64,000 nt of DNA from Actinomyces sp. HPA0247. GTDB lineage: Bacteria > Actinomycetota > Actinomycetes > Actinomycetales > Actinomycetaceae. The stretch lies in NCBI GenBank assembly GCA_000411415.1, contig KE150450.1:107055-171054 (forward strand). Direction: 5' to 3'. The notes below the pieces were generated by a model, which worked only from the letters and a program-made list of their open reading frames with translations, was not told where the DNA came from and searched no databases. The translations under genes were made by a program, and so were the position numbers. Shown here piece by piece: positions 16,409-26,683 of this stretch. Each line of letters begins with the position of its first letter. Position 1 is the first letter of the stretch.

Positions 16409-17683
16409 TTACAAATAATCCATCGGTTCAACGTAGCTTCCGTTCTGAATGACACCAAAATGCAGGTGGCATCCGGTCGCGTAGCCGGTCGAGCCGACCT
16501 CACCCAGCGCGTCGCCCGCGTTCACGTACTGCCCCGGAGACACGTACTGGGCCTGCATGTGCAGGTACTCGGTGATGACGGAGTTACCACCGACGAGGCC
16601 GTGGTTGATGTCCACGTAGTTGCCCGCCGAGTAGTCCGAGGACACCGCGTTGACGTAGCCCGAGGCCACGGCGCGAATGATCGTGCCACAGTCGGCGGCC
16701 ATGTCGGTGCCCGAGTGGCCCTTCATGACGCCCAGGACCGGGTGGTAGCGCATGCCAAAGGGGCTGGTCACGACGATCGGAATGTCGAGCGGGCTACGGA
16801 AGCCCGAGGCCGACACGTAGGAGGCCCCCGACGCGATGTTTGCGGCATCAATCGCCGCGAGCTCCGCGCTGCGCGCCTGATAGTCCGCTTCGGCCTGGTC
16901 GAGCGAGGCCTGAACCTGGCCCTTCTGGGCATCCCACTCGGCCTGCTTGGCCTGCGCCTGCGTCTTCAGGTTATTGAGCTCCGTGAGCTTGGAGTCAGCC
17001 TCGCTCTTCGCAGCCTTCGCCTCGGCCTCGGCCTGCGCGGCCTTCTCCTCCAGGTCGGAAATACGGTCCGTGATCGCGTTCTGACGAGTGGCCTGCGTGC
17101 GCTGGGACGAGGAGACATCCAGCGCGGCGGTCATCGTCTGGCTCTCCGTGCGCAGCGCCATGTCGGCGGCCGCCGCACGGTCGGTAATCGACTCCGTACC
17201 ACCCGCGGTCAGGGCCACGGCGACAGGATCAACGTTGCCTTCGCGGTACTTGCGACGCACCAGATCGGCAATCGCACGCTGAGCGTCGTCGGCCTGCGTG
17301 GTGGCCGCAGTTAGCGACTGGTCGATGCGGTTCTGCTCGCCCTGGGCGGCATTCAGCTCGCCCAGGATCGTCGCGTGCTCACGCGACTTCGCGTCGTACG
17401 TCGCGGTCGCACTCTCGTAGGCGGCCTGCGCCACCGGAATCTGCCCGTTGAGAGCCTGCAGGTCGATGAAGACCTGCGCGAGCGACGCGTCGATGCCCTC
17501 CAGCTGTGACTGCAAAGCATTGACCGTCGCCTCAGCCTCTGCGGCTGCGTTCGCGGCGGCGTCGCGCTCGTCGTCGGCACGAGCAGGCAACGCCTGACTC
17601 ATCGCCGCGAAGGACGCCACCGCCAGAGCGAGCGCGCCGACACGCAGCGCGCGACGGCCACGATGATGCAGGAAACGGGACAT
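16409..17683 (-). CDS. Secreted coiled-coil M23 peptidoglycan hydrolase, FtsEX-associated
   Basis: 424 residues from an ATG six nt past the ftsX stop. Residues 1-33 are a signal peptide (RRALRVGALALAVASFAAMS, cleaved after LPARA). Residues about 35-270 form long Ala/Glu/Gln coiled coils (DDERDAAANAAAEAEATVNA, AQAEAEAKAAKSEADSKLTE). The C-terminal domain is a LytM/M23 endopeptidase with the zinc ligands in VTSPFGMRYHPVLGVMKGHS-GTDMAADCGT and in CHLHFGVIQNGSYVEPMDYL. Coiled-coil plus hydrolase, next to ftsEX, is the plan of EnvC, PcsB and RipC, whose activity is switched on by FtsEX at the division site. That role is inferred from architecture and position. The frame stays open upstream to 17809 inside ftsX, but the signal peptide fixes the start. 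Confidence 0.9.
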   Translation of the reverse strand: MSRFLHHRGRRALRVGALALAVASFAAMSQALPARADDERDAAANAAAEAEATVNALQSQLEGIDASLAQVFIDLQALNGQIPVAQAAYESATATYDAKSREHATILGELNAAQGEQNRIDQSLTAATTQADDAQRAIADLVRRKYREGNVDPVAVALTAGGTESITDRAAAADMALRTESQTMTAALDVSSSQRTQATRQNAITDRISDLEEKAAQAEAEAKAAKSEADSKLTELNNLKTQAQAKQAEWDAQKGQVQASLDQAEADYQARSAELAAIDAANIASGASYVSASGFRSPLDIPIVVTSPFGMRYHPVLGVMKGHSGTDMAADCGTIIRAVASGYVNAVSSDYSAGNYVDINHGLVGGNSVITEYLHMQAQYVSPGQYVNAGDALGEVGSTGYATGCHLHFGVIQNGSYVEPMDYL

Positions 17684-17688
17684 GAGAC

Positions 17689-18603
17689 TTACGCCTTCGT
17701 GTACTTCGCGAGCGAGAACGCCGACGCGATAACCGCCAGCGCAACCGCTGCCAGGACGAGGATCGGCGTCATGATCGCCACCTCGCCCATACCGATAAAG
17801 TTCGTCCACTTAAAGGAGGGGGCCATCCACCCCTGGACGATGAAGTGGACGCCGGCGAACAGCGAGCCGATCGCGAACACAGCGCCCACCAGCGCGGCCA
17901 GCGCGCCCTCAATCATGAAGGGGGCCTGAATGAACAGGTTCGAGGCACCGACGTATCGCATGATCTGCGTTTCCTGCTCGCGGCTCATCGCGCTCAGGCG
18001 GATCGTCGTCGAGATCAGCAGGATCGCCGCGACGACCATGATCGCGCCGAGGCCCAGGGCGGCCGTGCGAGCGGCGCCCAGGACGCGGAACAGGGGCTCA
18101 ACGACCTCGCGCTGGTCGCGGACCTCGGACACGCCGGGAGTCCCGGAGAATTCCTCCTTGACCACCGAGTACTGCTCGGGGTTGACCAGCTTGATGCGGA
18201 ACGCGAACTGGAGCATGTCCGGCGTGGTCCACTGGGTCAGCGCATCGTTACCGTTGAGACGCTTGAAGTTCTCGTAGGCCTCTTCCTTCGTCTCCTCGTA
18301 CACGTTCGCCACGTACGGGCTCATCTCGGCGGAAGCCAGCTTTTGGCGCACCGCGTCGATCTGCGCATCGGTCGCCTCGGTTGCGTTGCAATTCGGGGCT
18401 GCGTCGTTGATGGCGCACATGTAGATGGTGACCTCGATCTTGTCGTACCACTCCGACTTCATCTTGGACACCTGCATCTGGGTCAGGCCCGCGATGCCCA
18501 CGAAGAGGAGGGACACGAAGGTCACGAGGATGACGGCAACGCTCATCGCGCGGTTACGCGACAGGCCCTTGCCGACCTCGGACAGAATAAAACGAAGTTT
18601 CAC
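17689..18603 (-). CDS. ftsX: Cell-division ABC transporter permease FtsX
   Basis: 304 residues. The N-terminal helix (MSVAVILVTFVSLLFVGIAG) is preceded by the conserved ILSEVGKGLSRNR. A large extracytoplasmic loop (about 50-165) follows, with IEVTIYMCAIN, SPYVANVYEETKEEAYENF and FRIKLVNPEQYSVVKEEFSG. Three more helices (ALGLGAIMVVAAILLISTTI, GALAALVGAVFAIGSLFAG, TPILVLAAVALAVIASAFS) and the signature RLSAMSREQETQIMRYVGAS are present. The loop contains two Cys (CAINDAAPNC) that could pair. FtsX with FtsE controls a periplasmic hydrolase rather than transporting a substrate; the M23 gene directly downstream is the likely partner. Five nt separate it from ftsE. Confidence 0.95.
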   Translation of the reverse strand: MKLRFILSEVGKGLSRNRAMSVAVILVTFVSLLFVGIAGLTQMQVSKMKSEWYDKIEVTIYMCAINDAAPNCNATEATDAQIDAVRQKLASAEMSPYVANVYEETKEEAYENFKRLNGNDALTQWTTPDMLQFAFRIKLVNPEQYSVVKEEFSGTPGVSEVRDQREVVEPLFRVLGAARTAALGLGAIMVVAAILLISTTIRLSAMSREQETQIMRYVGASNLFIQAPFMIEGALAALVGAVFAIGSLFAGVHFIVQGWMAPSFKWTNFIGMGEVAIMTPILVLAAVALAVIASAFSLAKYTKA

Positions 18604-18608
18604 TGGTG

Positions 18609-19298
18609 TTACCTCCCGGCCCCGTAGACGCCGCGGTTCTGATCGCGAACGACGTCGCCGGCCTCAAGCTCGATGACTCGCTTACGCATCTGGTTGACGA
18701 TGTCCGCGTCGTGGGTGGCCATGACGACGGTCGTGCCCGTGCGATTGATTCGATCCAGGAGACGCATGATGCCCAGCGACGTCTCCGGATCCAGGTTGCC
18801 GGTGGGCTCATCCGCCAGCAGCAGCTCGGGACGATTCACCATGGCGCGCGCGATAGCGACGCGCTGCTCCTCACCGCCGGAGAGTTCGTGCGGCAGACGC
18901 GACTCCTTGCCGGACAGACCCACGAGATCGAGGGCGTCCGGGACGGCCGTCTCGATCGCATGACGCGGCTTTCCGATGACCTGCATGGCCAGCGCGACGT
19001 TCTCGTACACGGTCTTAGAAGGCAGCAGTCGGAAGTCCTGGAAGACCGTGCCGATCTGGCGGCGCAGCTTCGGGACCGCCCACGTGGACAGCTTGGACAC
19101 GTCCTTGCCGAGCACCCACACCTTGCCGCTGGTCGCCTTCATCTCGCGCATGACGAGCTGCAGGAACGTGGACTTGCCGGAACCCGACTTGCCGACGAGG
19201 AACACGAATTCTTCGCGTTCCACCTCCAGCGAGACGTGGTCCAGCGCGGGCTGGGCACCTGGCGTGTACACCATGGTGACATCTTCAAAACGAATCAT
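18609..19298 (-). CDS. ftsE: Cell-division ATP-binding protein FtsE
   Basis: 229 residues. Walker A is [11 protein letters not shown], the Q-loop is in [11 protein letters not shown], the ABC signature is [13 protein letters not shown], Walker B is [16 protein letters not shown] and the switch His is in VMATHDAD. The N-terminus [20 protein letters not shown] is typical for FtsE. It energises FtsX and, through it, septal peptidoglycan hydrolysis. It is the first gene of the ftsE-ftsX-M23 operon. prfB lies upstream but is separated by a strong hairpin, so ftsE probably has its own promoter in 19299-19429. Confidence 0.96.
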   Translation of the reverse strand: MIRFEDVTMVYTPGAQPALDHVSLEVEREEFVFLVGKSGSGKSTFLQLVMREMKATSGKVWVLGKDVSKLSTWAVPKLRRQIGTVFQDFRLLPSKTVYENVALAMQVIGKPRHAIETAVPDALDLVGLSGKESRLPHELSGGEEQRVAIARAMVNRPELLLADEPTGNLDPETSLGIMRLLDRINRTGTTVVMATHDADIVNQMRKRVIELEAGDVVRDQNRGVYGAGR

Positions 19299-19429
19299 GG
19301 GACCGTCCGATCGGGGTCAATAGTCCCTGTCAGATTAGGTAACGATCGTGTCACGACCCGGCTGCGACACGCGGAAAACCGCCGGTGTGTCACTCAGCCC
19401 TCCGCCTGGGATGCCTTGGACACGCACGC

Positions 19430-19467
19430 GGCCCCGGCCTCGTGCATAGATTGACGAGGCCGGGGCC
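19430..19467 (-). terminator. prfB terminator made of an inverted pair of ACGAGGCCGGGG
   Basis: GGCCCCGGCCTCGT, a 10-nt loop and ACGAGGCCGGGGCC form a perfect 14-bp stem 22 bp past the prfB stop. It is one of four terminators in the window built from the same repeated 12-mer. Confidence 0.85.
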
Positions 19468-19489
19468 GGGTGATGCGTTGACGCGCTGC

Positions 19490-20611
19490 TCAGTCCTGGG
19501 CGGCGTTCTGCTCGTTCTTGCGCCAGCGGATACCGGCGTTGATGAAGCCGTCGATGTCGCCGTCGAAGACGGACTGGGGATTGCCGGACTCGTACTCGGT
19601 GCGCAGGTCCTTGACCATCTGATACGGCTGGAGGACGTAGGAGCGCATCTGGTCGCCCCACGACGCCTTGACGTCGCCGGCGAGCTCCTTCTTCTTCGCC
19701 TGCTCTTCCTCGTGGCGCAGGACGAGGAGGCGGGACTGCAGGACGCGCAGAGCGGCCGCGCGGTTCTGGATCTGCGATTTCTCATCCTGCATGGACACGA
19801 CGATGCCCGTCGGGATGTGGGTCATACGCACGGCCGAGTCGGTCGTGTTCACGGACTGACCACCGGGGCCCGAGGAGCGGAAGACGTCGACCTTCAGCTC
19901 CGACTCGGGAATCTCGATGTGGTCCGTCGTCTCGATCAGAGGAATGACCTCGACGGCAGCGAAAGACGTCTGGCGGCGGCCCTGGTTATCGAAGGGGCTG
20001 ATACGCACGAGGCGGTGGGTGCCGGCCTCGACGCTCAGCGTGCCGTAGGCATAGGGGGCCTGGACCTCGAAGGTCGCCGACTTCAGGCCGGCTTCTTCAG
20101 CGTAGGACGTATCCATGACCTTCGTCGGGTAGCCGTGACGCTCCGCCCAACGCAGGTACATGCGCAGGAGGATCTCGGCGAAGTCGGCGGCATCCACGCC
20201 GCCCGCGCCGCTTCGGATCGTAATGACGGCATTGCGCTCGTCGTACTCGCCGTCCAGCAGCGTGCGGATCTCCAGGTCACTCAAGTCCTTGCGGAGCTTC
20301 TCCAGATCAGCCTCGGCCTCGGCCAGGATGTCGGCGCTCTCGTCCGGGTCCTCGGCGGCCATGTCCACCATGGCCTCCAGGTCGTCGATGCGCTCGCTCA
20401 TCTGCGTGACGCGATCGAGCTCGCTCTGGCGGTGGCTGAGCGCGCTCGTGACAGCCTGGGCGGCGCTCGGGTCGTCCCACAGGTCGGGCGCGGCCGCCTT
20501 CTCATTCAGCTCGGCGATCTGCGCGCGCAGCTTGTCCGGCTGCACGACCGCGAGGATGTTCTCCATGGTGGTGCGCAGGGACGGGATCTCTTCAGAAAAT
20601 TCAATGGCCAC
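19490..20611 (-). CDS. prfB: Peptide chain release factor 2
   Basis: 373 residues. The catalytic GGQ lies in [16 protein letters not shown] and the stop-codon-recognition tripeptide is SPF in [15 protein letters not shown], so this is RF2 (UGA/UAA) and not RF1. N-terminal helices run from [20 protein letters not shown]. The coding frame is continuous through the N-terminus: there is no in-frame UGA at the position of the programmed frameshift found in many prfB genes, so autoregulation by frameshifting is absent here. In Actinobacteria prfB commonly sits upstream of ftsEX and smpB, as in this window. Confidence 0.96.
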   Translation of the reverse strand: MAIEFSEEIPSLRTTMENILAVVQPDKLRAQIAELNEKAAAPDLWDDPSAAQAVTSALSHRQSELDRVTQMSERIDDLEAMVDMAAEDPDESADILAEAEADLEKLRKDLSDLEIRTLLDGEYDERNAVITIRSGAGGVDAADFAEILLRMYLRWAERHGYPTKVMDTSYAEEAGLKSATFEVQAPYAYGTLSVEAGTHRLVRISPFDNQGRRQTSFAAVEVIPLIETTDHIEIPESELKVDVFRSSGPGGQSVNTTDSAVRMTHIPTGIVVSMQDEKSQIQNRAAALRVLQSRLLVLRHEEEQAKKKELAGDVKASWGDQMRSYVLQPYQMVKDLRTEYESGNPQSVFDGDIDGFINAGIRWRKNEQNAAQD

Positions 20612-20700
20612 CCATCCAGGGTAGCGGATCGGGCCGCCAACGAGGAATGCTACGGCGCTGTGGTGGCAGGGCTTACTCCCCCGCCAGCGGCAGAGACGAC

Positions 20701-20733
20701 GGTGCCCCGACGCCAGTAAGACGCCGGGGCACC
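20701..20733 (-). terminator. gdhA terminator
   Basis: GGTGCCCCGACGCC pairs (with two G-T wobbles) with GACGCCGGGGCACC around a short loop, starting 14 bp past the gdhA stop on the minus strand. Confidence 0.7.
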
Positions 20734-20746
20734 AACAAGAAGCGGA

Positions 20747-22111
<1,365 letters not shown>

Positions 22112-22180
22112 CTAAAGTTTACGTTTCGTTTACCCGAGCGTCCCTCGCCGTCCCACAATGTGACCGTAGCGGACGCCACT

Positions 22181-22621
22181 TTAGCGCTGCCCGTGAGCCT
22201 CTCGAAGACGCGCACTCGAGGTCCGCATCAGCTCGGGAACCGCCGTCGTACGCAGGACAGGAGGCACCAACGACACGGTCGGCCGTGCACTCACTGTGAC
22301 CTCCACCTCGGTATCACTGACATTCACCGCGCTCACAGTCACGCCATCACCCACCTTGCACGTGGTGTCCGACAGCGCCGCAAGGCCCTCCTCGACCCGA
22401 GAACGCACCCCCGCCTCGTCGACTTCGAGCGCGTCCCCTTCCACGAAGAACGAGCCGCTTGAGGCGTTGCCACCTCCAACGCTCGCCAGGGCGTCAGCGC
22501 ACGACACAAGCCTGCGATCCTGCATCGCGACCTCGGTCAGCGCGAGGGAGACGAAGAGAAACAGACAGACGAACGCACAACCTGCCCCCATCACCACGCC
22601 GACGCGCCCCTCATCACCCAT
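22181..22621 (-). CDS. TadE-like secreted protein (Rv3654c-type), end of Tad operon
   Basis: 146 residues. A single N-terminal hydrophobic helix (GAGCAFVCLFLFVSLALTEV) is followed by a soluble domain rich in Val/Thr (VSCADALASVGGG, VTVSAVNVSDTEVEVTVSAR). It fits the helicase/secretion-neighbourhood TadE-like family that closes this operon in Actinobacteria (Rv3654c position). The start ATG at 22621 overlaps the preceding gene by 8 nt; the frame is open further upstream but reads as the shadow of that gene. Predicted minor pilin-like or exported component. Confidence 0.7.
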   Translation of the reverse strand: MGDEGRVGVVMGAGCAFVCLFLFVSLALTEVAMQDRRLVSCADALASVGGGNASSGSFFVEGDALEVDEAGVRSRVEEGLAALSDTTCKVGDGVTVSAVNVSDTEVEVTVSARPTVSLVPPVLRTTAVPELMRTSSARLREAHGQR

Positions 22622-23012
22622 GGGCCACCACCTCCCGGACGGGCACGCGCGCACTCGAGGACACACCCACACCTGCGCTTCCCAGCCACGCGGGCACGAA
22701 GGGCAGGGGGACGCGCACGGACACCCGCACGTCGACGACGCCCCCATCGCCCTCGCACCCAACGCAATTTGGGGACACGTCCGCCTGAGCATCGATCCCA
22801 AAGTCCTCCACGATGAGCGCAACGGCATGGGACGCGTCGGCTTCGCGAGCGGGGTCCTCAGCGAGAATCCGCGCGGCCTCACGCGCCCCCGCGTCCACCG
22901 CCATCGCACCGGCACTCACCTGCCCAACCGCGAGAACAATGTAGAGGACTGGAATGACGAGGACGACCAGGATGCCCAGGAATTCCACGCTGGCGTCCCC
23001 GCGCTCGTTCAC
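22614..23012 (-). CDS. TadE-family pilus-assembly protein (second)
   Basis: 132 residues from a GTG start with GTGGAGGGG just upstream. The N-terminus NERGDASVEFLGILVVLVIP is the TadE-type pseudopilin signature (Glu followed by a hydrophobic helix). AMAVDAGAREAARIL follows, and the C-terminal domain has CVGCEG. It overlaps the previous gene by 4 nt and the next by 8 nt, showing tight translational coupling. TadE-family proteins are minor pilins processed by a prepilin peptidase; no such peptidase is encoded in this window. Confidence 0.8.
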   Translation of the reverse strand: MNERGDASVEFLGILVVLVIPVLYIVLAVGQVSAGAMAVDAGAREAARILAEDPAREADASHAVALIVEDFGIDAQADVSPNCVGCEGDGGVVDVRVSVRVPLPFVPAWLGSAGVGVSSSARVPVREVVAHG

Positions 23013-23410
23013 GGCCCCTCCACGAGAGCACGACCGTGCACGGTGAGCCACCGCGGCCCAAAGCCTCCAACGAGGGGCAGGCGCGTACGAACAGTGACAA
23101 CGAGCACGTCGACTCCGCCGTCATCCTCGCGCCCGACGTCGATCTCACGATCCTTCGGAGCACCCACGAGAGAATCGAGGAGTTCTCCCGTCCGAGCCCT
23201 CGCCTCGTCTTCATCGCCGCCGAGGAGACCGCCGCGGCGCGCACCCTCGGACGCAGCGCTCACACTCATCGTGCGCACGTGCGAGGCGAAGGCAATCTGG
23301 GCGAGCAGGAGAATCACGAGGACGACGAGGCCCTGGACGAGGACTGTCGACACGACCTCGGAGCCTCGCTCGGGATGCGCGTCAGATTCCTGAAATCGAA
23401 TCCATCGCAC
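23009..23410 (-). CDS. TadE-family pilus-assembly protein (first)
   Basis: 133 residues by the longest frame, starting GTG at 23410 inside the end of the preceding small gene. The TadE-type segment is ERGSEVVSTVLVQGLVVLVI followed by LLLAQIAFASHVRTMSVSAA and GARRGG. The C-terminal domain is mostly beta (VDVLVVTVRTRLPLVGGFGP). The start lacks a clear ribosome site, so translation may be coupled to the gene before it, or initiation may lie a few codons further in. Equivalent in position to Rv3655c. Confidence 0.75.
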   Translation of the reverse strand: MRWIRFQESDAHPERGSEVVSTVLVQGLVVLVILLLAQIAFASHVRTMSVSAASEGARRGGLLGGDEDEARARTGELLDSLVGAPKDREIDVGREDDGGVDVLVVTVRTRLPLVGGFGPRWLTVHGRALVEGP

Positions 23411-23552
23411 GATTAAATATCTCCACGAGGCGCTCCGAGGCGACTCCCCAAATAAGGACGACGAGGGCGGCCGTCATCAGCGTGATAAGCACCCATCCGG
23501 GCACGTCACCGCGCTCCCCGAGGGGAGTTTTCCTCAGGAATAGTTTCTTCAT
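23382..23552 (-). CDS. DUF4244 / Flp-pilin-like small protein
   Basis: 56 residues from an ATG with AAGGAAGG upstream. A basic N-terminus (MKKLFLRKTPLGERGDVPGW) is followed by one hydrophobic helix (VLITLMTAALVVLIWGVASE) and a short amphipathic tail (RLVEIFNRAMDSISGI). Size and position after tadC match the Rv3656c-type DUF4244 protein, probably the major Flp-like pilin of the system. It overlaps the next gene by 29 nt. Confidence 0.8.
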   Translation of the reverse strand: MKKLFLRKTPLGERGDVPGWVLITLMTAALVVLIWGVASERLVEIFNRAMDSISGI

Positions 23553-23568
23553 GACTGTTTTCCTTCCT

Positions 23569-24465
23569 TCACGGTGTGAAATCCAGGGCGATGAGTCCCG
23601 GGTAGAGGGCGAACATGACGGTGACGGGCAAGATGAGAAAGACGACGGGCAACAGCATGGCGATCTCACGCCTGCCTCCCTCCTCCATCAGGGCGGCGAG
23701 GGATCGTTCTCGCTGATCGCGCGCCTGGTCATGCAGGACCGAGGCCAGGGGCGAGCCACGCTCAATCGCGGTCGTGAGTGTTCGACTCAGGCGCGTGAGA
23801 GCAGGCGATTCGGTGCGCTCAACGAGGTCAGAGAGCGCACGCACGGAGGGCGTACCGTTGCGGATATGACCAGCGGTGAGGGACAGTTCCACCCCCAGTG
23901 GCCCACCCGCACACCCCGCAACCCGCTCGATGGCAGCAGGAATCGACTCCCCCGCCGCAACCGCGAGCGCCAGCAGCTCCGCACAGTCGGGAACGGCGAC
24001 GTCGATCGCGCGCTGCCTGGCGTGGGCCCGCAGCGTGAGGAAACGGTCCATCCCCGCGACTCCCAGCAGTGTGCCGACAAGAGCGCACGCGCACAGGGGC
24101 ACGAGCGAGGCGCGCAGCGAGGAGGCTGGGCGCGCCGTGAGGGTGAGGCAGGCGAGGATGAAACCGGCGATACCCGCCAGTGCCTGGTGTAGCCGGAAGA
24201 CGGAGACCTCCGGTGTCATTCCCGCCAGGGCGAGACGGCGCGAGACGGAATCCGTGGTCGACCCCAGGGATTCGAGGGCGGCCGCACTGACGCGCCGAGC
24301 CCATGCGCTCACGGGGGACGGGGCCTCCTCGCTGACGCGCCCCTGCGCCACTCGGGCCGCGAAGGAGGGACGGCGTGCGAACCATGCCGCCACGAGGAGG
24401 GCAATGCCTCCCACGAATAGCGCACTGACTGCCACGTCGAGGATGCGCGCGGTCCAGGGGCTCAC
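23569..24465 (-). CDS. tadC: TadC-like type II secretion F-domain protein
   Basis: 298 residues from a GTG that overlaps the tadB stop (GTGA), with GGGGGGTGG upstream. Hydrophobic segments: ILDVAVSALFVGGIALLVAA, ALAGIAGFILACLTLTA, SLVPLCACALVGTLLGVAGM and a C-terminal IAMLLPVVFLILPVTVMFAL. The cytoplasmic T2SF domain has DCAELLALAVAAGESIPAAI and DLVERTESPALTRLSRTLTT. It forms the inner-membrane platform with TadB on which the TadA ATPase works. Confidence 0.85.
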   Translation of the reverse strand: MSPWTARILDVAVSALFVGGIALLVAAWFARRPSFAARVAQGRVSEEAPSPVSAWARRVSAAALESLGSTTDSVSRRLALAGMTPEVSVFRLHQALAGIAGFILACLTLTARPASSLRASLVPLCACALVGTLLGVAGMDRFLTLRAHARQRAIDVAVPDCAELLALAVAAGESIPAAIERVAGCAGGPLGVELSLTAGHIRNGTPSVRALSDLVERTESPALTRLSRTLTTAIERGSPLASVLHDQARDQRERSLAALMEEGGRREIAMLLPVVFLILPVTVMFALYPGLIALDFTP

Positions 24466-25328
24466 GATCCACCCCCCAGGTTGCGCGGATCGGAGCTCAG
24501 CCGACTCATTGCCTTCATCGCCAGATAGGCGATGACGCAGATCCCGGCACCGGAGCACAGGACGGCGATGCCTCCCGGGGAGTTCCAGACGCTCGCGCTG
24601 GCGCCTCCTCCCGACAGGAGCAGGAGGACGACCCACGGCGCGGCGATTCCGAGACGGGCCGCCCCAACCGTCCAGGACTGGCGGGCCTCGAGCTCACCGC
24701 GCACGCGCGCATCCTCGCGCAGGAGCGTGGCCAGGTCCTGCAGGAGGCGCGTCAGGTCGGCACCGCCGACGGAACGCGCAATCCGCAGCGCCTCGATAAT
24801 GCGATCGGCGACGGGGTCTGCGACTTCTTCTTTCATCCGATCGAGCGCGGGAGCAAAACGCCCGTGAGCACTGTAGTCCCGGGAGAAGGCCTCGAAGGCA
24901 AAGCGGATGGGGACGGGGCCCTCCTGCGCGAGGTCGCACAGCACTTGGGGCAACGAGGTGCCCGCGCGCACGCCGGACACCATCGCATCGATGACCTCTG
25001 GCCATGCGGCACGAACGGTCTTGGCGTGGGCACGCACCCGGGAGACGACCCAGGCGTAGGGGAGGAACGACACGCCGAGCGACACAATGAGGGCGACCGG
25101 CCATGCGCTGGTAACAACGAGGACGAGCACCGCGACGACCGCCCCGATCGCACCGCTGAGCAAGACGAGGCGCCCCGCCGTCAGCCCCGGAACGCGTGCG
25201 CGCGCAACGTCCTCACGCACGCGCTTCCACGGCCCCCACGGCCTCCACACGGGCGCGGGGAGGAACCACGGGGACAGGGCCACAACGATCCCGATCCCGA
25301 ATACGAGCCCACACACAATGGCGATCAC
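24462..25328 (-). CDS. tadB: TadB-like type II secretion F-domain protein
   Basis: About 288 residues. The T2SF domain is visible as VIDAMVSGVRAGTSLPQVLC and FEAFSRDYSAHGRFAPALD plus IIEALRIARSVGGADLTRLL. Helices lie at the N-terminus (VIAIVCGLVFGIGIVVALSP), in the middle (LVLLSGAIGAVVAVLVLVVT) and at the C-terminus (LGIAAPWVVLLLLSGGG, GGIAVLCSGAGICVIAYLAM). I favour the GTG at 25328, which overlaps the tadA stop as GTGA, exactly as the next junction does. A GTG four codons earlier (25340) is possible. Confidence 0.85.
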   Translation of the reverse strand: MIAIVCGLVFGIGIVVALSPWFLPAPVWRPWGPWKRVREDVARARVPGLTAGRLVLLSGAIGAVVAVLVLVVTSAWPVALIVSLGVSFLPYAWVVSRVRAHAKTVRAAWPEVIDAMVSGVRAGTSLPQVLCDLAQEGPVPIRFAFEAFSRDYSAHGRFAPALDRMKEEVADPVADRIIEALRIARSVGGADLTRLLQDLATLLREDARVRGELEARQSWTVGAARLGIAAPWVVLLLLSGGGASASVWNSPGGIAVLCSGAGICVIAYLAMKAMSRLSSDPRNLGGGS

Positions 25329-26539
25329 AGCGTCCCCCACTCGAGCAGGGACGCCAGGTCGAACCCGGCCGCAGCAAAACGATCATGCAGGTCCAGTCCG
25401 CCGCTGCCGCGTTCACAGCGGATCCCGTCGTACGTAAAGAGCGACGCAGTTTCGATCCGATCACCTTCAACGCGCCCGGGAACCGCGAGAATCTCGGCGA
25501 CGTGGCGGTGCCCATCGGCTCCTCGTTCAACGTGACACACGAGGTCGATCGACGAGGCCAGGGTCGGTGTGACGAACGCCGTCGTGACGTTTTCTCCCGC
25601 GAGGAGAGGCAGAATCGAGAGTTTATCGAGGGCCTCGCGCGCCGAATTGGCATGCACGGTCGCCATGCCCGGCACGCCTGCGTTGAGAGCGACCAGCAGA
25701 TCGAGGGCCTCAGGGCCTCGCACCTCGCCGACGATCAGGCATTCGGGGCGCATACGCAGGGACTCGCGCACGAGATCACGCAGGGTAATCTCACCCGTCC
25801 CCTCCGCGCCCGCCGGACGAGTCTGCATCGCAACGTGGTCCCAGTTGGCCAGCCCCAGCTCGAAGACTTCCTCGCAGGAGATAACGCGGCGCGAACGCGG
25901 AAGCTCCCCCGCCAGGGCGCGCAGCAGCGTCGTCTTGCCCGCCTGAGTTCCTCCCGAAACGAGCACGGACAGCCCGCAACTGACGGCGGCCGAGAGGAAG
26001 TCGCGCATCGGGGCAGCGACCATCTCGACCGCAACCAGATCCTCCAGGGTGCGTGCCCGCTGGATATGTTTGCGGATGTTCACGCTCCACGACGCACCCG
26101 TCACCGGCGGAATGACGACATGGAGGCGCTCGCCGCCCGCGAGCATCGCGTCCACGAAGGGACTCGACAGGTCGAGCCTGCGTCCCGAATGGTGGAGCAT
26201 CCTCTCCACGAGGGCCCGCACATCCTCGTCCGTGAGGATGAGGCTGGTCAACTCGGCCACACCGCCGCGCGCGACAAACACACGCGAGGCGGCGTTAATC
26301 CATATTTCCTCCACCGACGGATCGTCCATGAGCGCCTGGAGCGGCCCGAGGCCGCAGATGTCGTCCATGAGGTCTGCCTCGATCTGCGCGCGCGCAGCGG
26401 GCAACAGGTCGGGTGCATGCCGATCGATGGCACGCTCGATGAGCGCGCGCACCGCCGCAGGATCGCGAGCCGCGTCAATGCCGCCCGCAGCCAATCCCTC
26501 TCGGACACGTGCCGCGAGAGAACGCGTCATGGCTTCCAT
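25325..26539 (-). CDS. tadA: TadA/CpaF-family secretion ATPase
   Basis: 404 residues. Walker A is VSGGTQAGKTTLLRALAGEL. The Asp box, Walker B (MRPECLIVGEVRGPEALDLL) and His box (ATVHANSAREAL) follow in order, and the N-terminal domain has DDICGLGPLQALMDDPSVEE and IWINAASRVFV. It powers pilus or pseudopilus assembly as a hexamer at the inner face of the membrane. GGAGG lies 7 nt before the ATG. It is the first gene of the operon. The regulator ssd/tadZ that usually precedes it in Actinobacteria is missing: the next gene upstream is the divergent APH-like gene, 144 bp away. Confidence 0.92.
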   Translation of the reverse strand: MEAMTRSLAARVREGLAAGGIDAARDPAAVRALIERAIDRHAPDLLPAARAQIEADLMDDICGLGPLQALMDDPSVEEIWINAASRVFVARGGVAELTSLILTDEDVRALVERMLHHSGRRLDLSSPFVDAMLAGGERLHVVIPPVTGASWSVNIRKHIQRARTLEDLVAVEMVAAPMRDFLSAAVSCGLSVLVSGGTQAGKTTLLRALAGELPRSRRVISCEEVFELGLANWDHVAMQTRPAGAEGTGEITLRDLVRESLRMRPECLIVGEVRGPEALDLLVALNAGVPGMATVHANSAREALDKLSILPLLAGENVTTAFVTPTLASSIDLVCHVERGADGHRHVAEILAVPGRVEGDRIETASLFTYDGIRCERGSGGLDLHDRFAAAGFDLASLLEWGTL

Positions 26540-26683
26540 CGCTGCGCCTCCTTGCTACAGACCAAGCCAATGTGTCGAAAGTAACAGAGTTTTTCGGAAA
26601 GGAGCAAACCCACACCCACCCAATCTCCCCCGACTCCGCGCGGGGAAGCACTCGCGCGCCCCCACACGCGATACGTTAAGTCA

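Noticed and set aside
20500-20611. Programmed frameshift in prfB
   Set aside because: The frame is continuous from the ATG with no in-frame UGA and no Shine-Dalgarno-like stimulator followed by CUU UGA.
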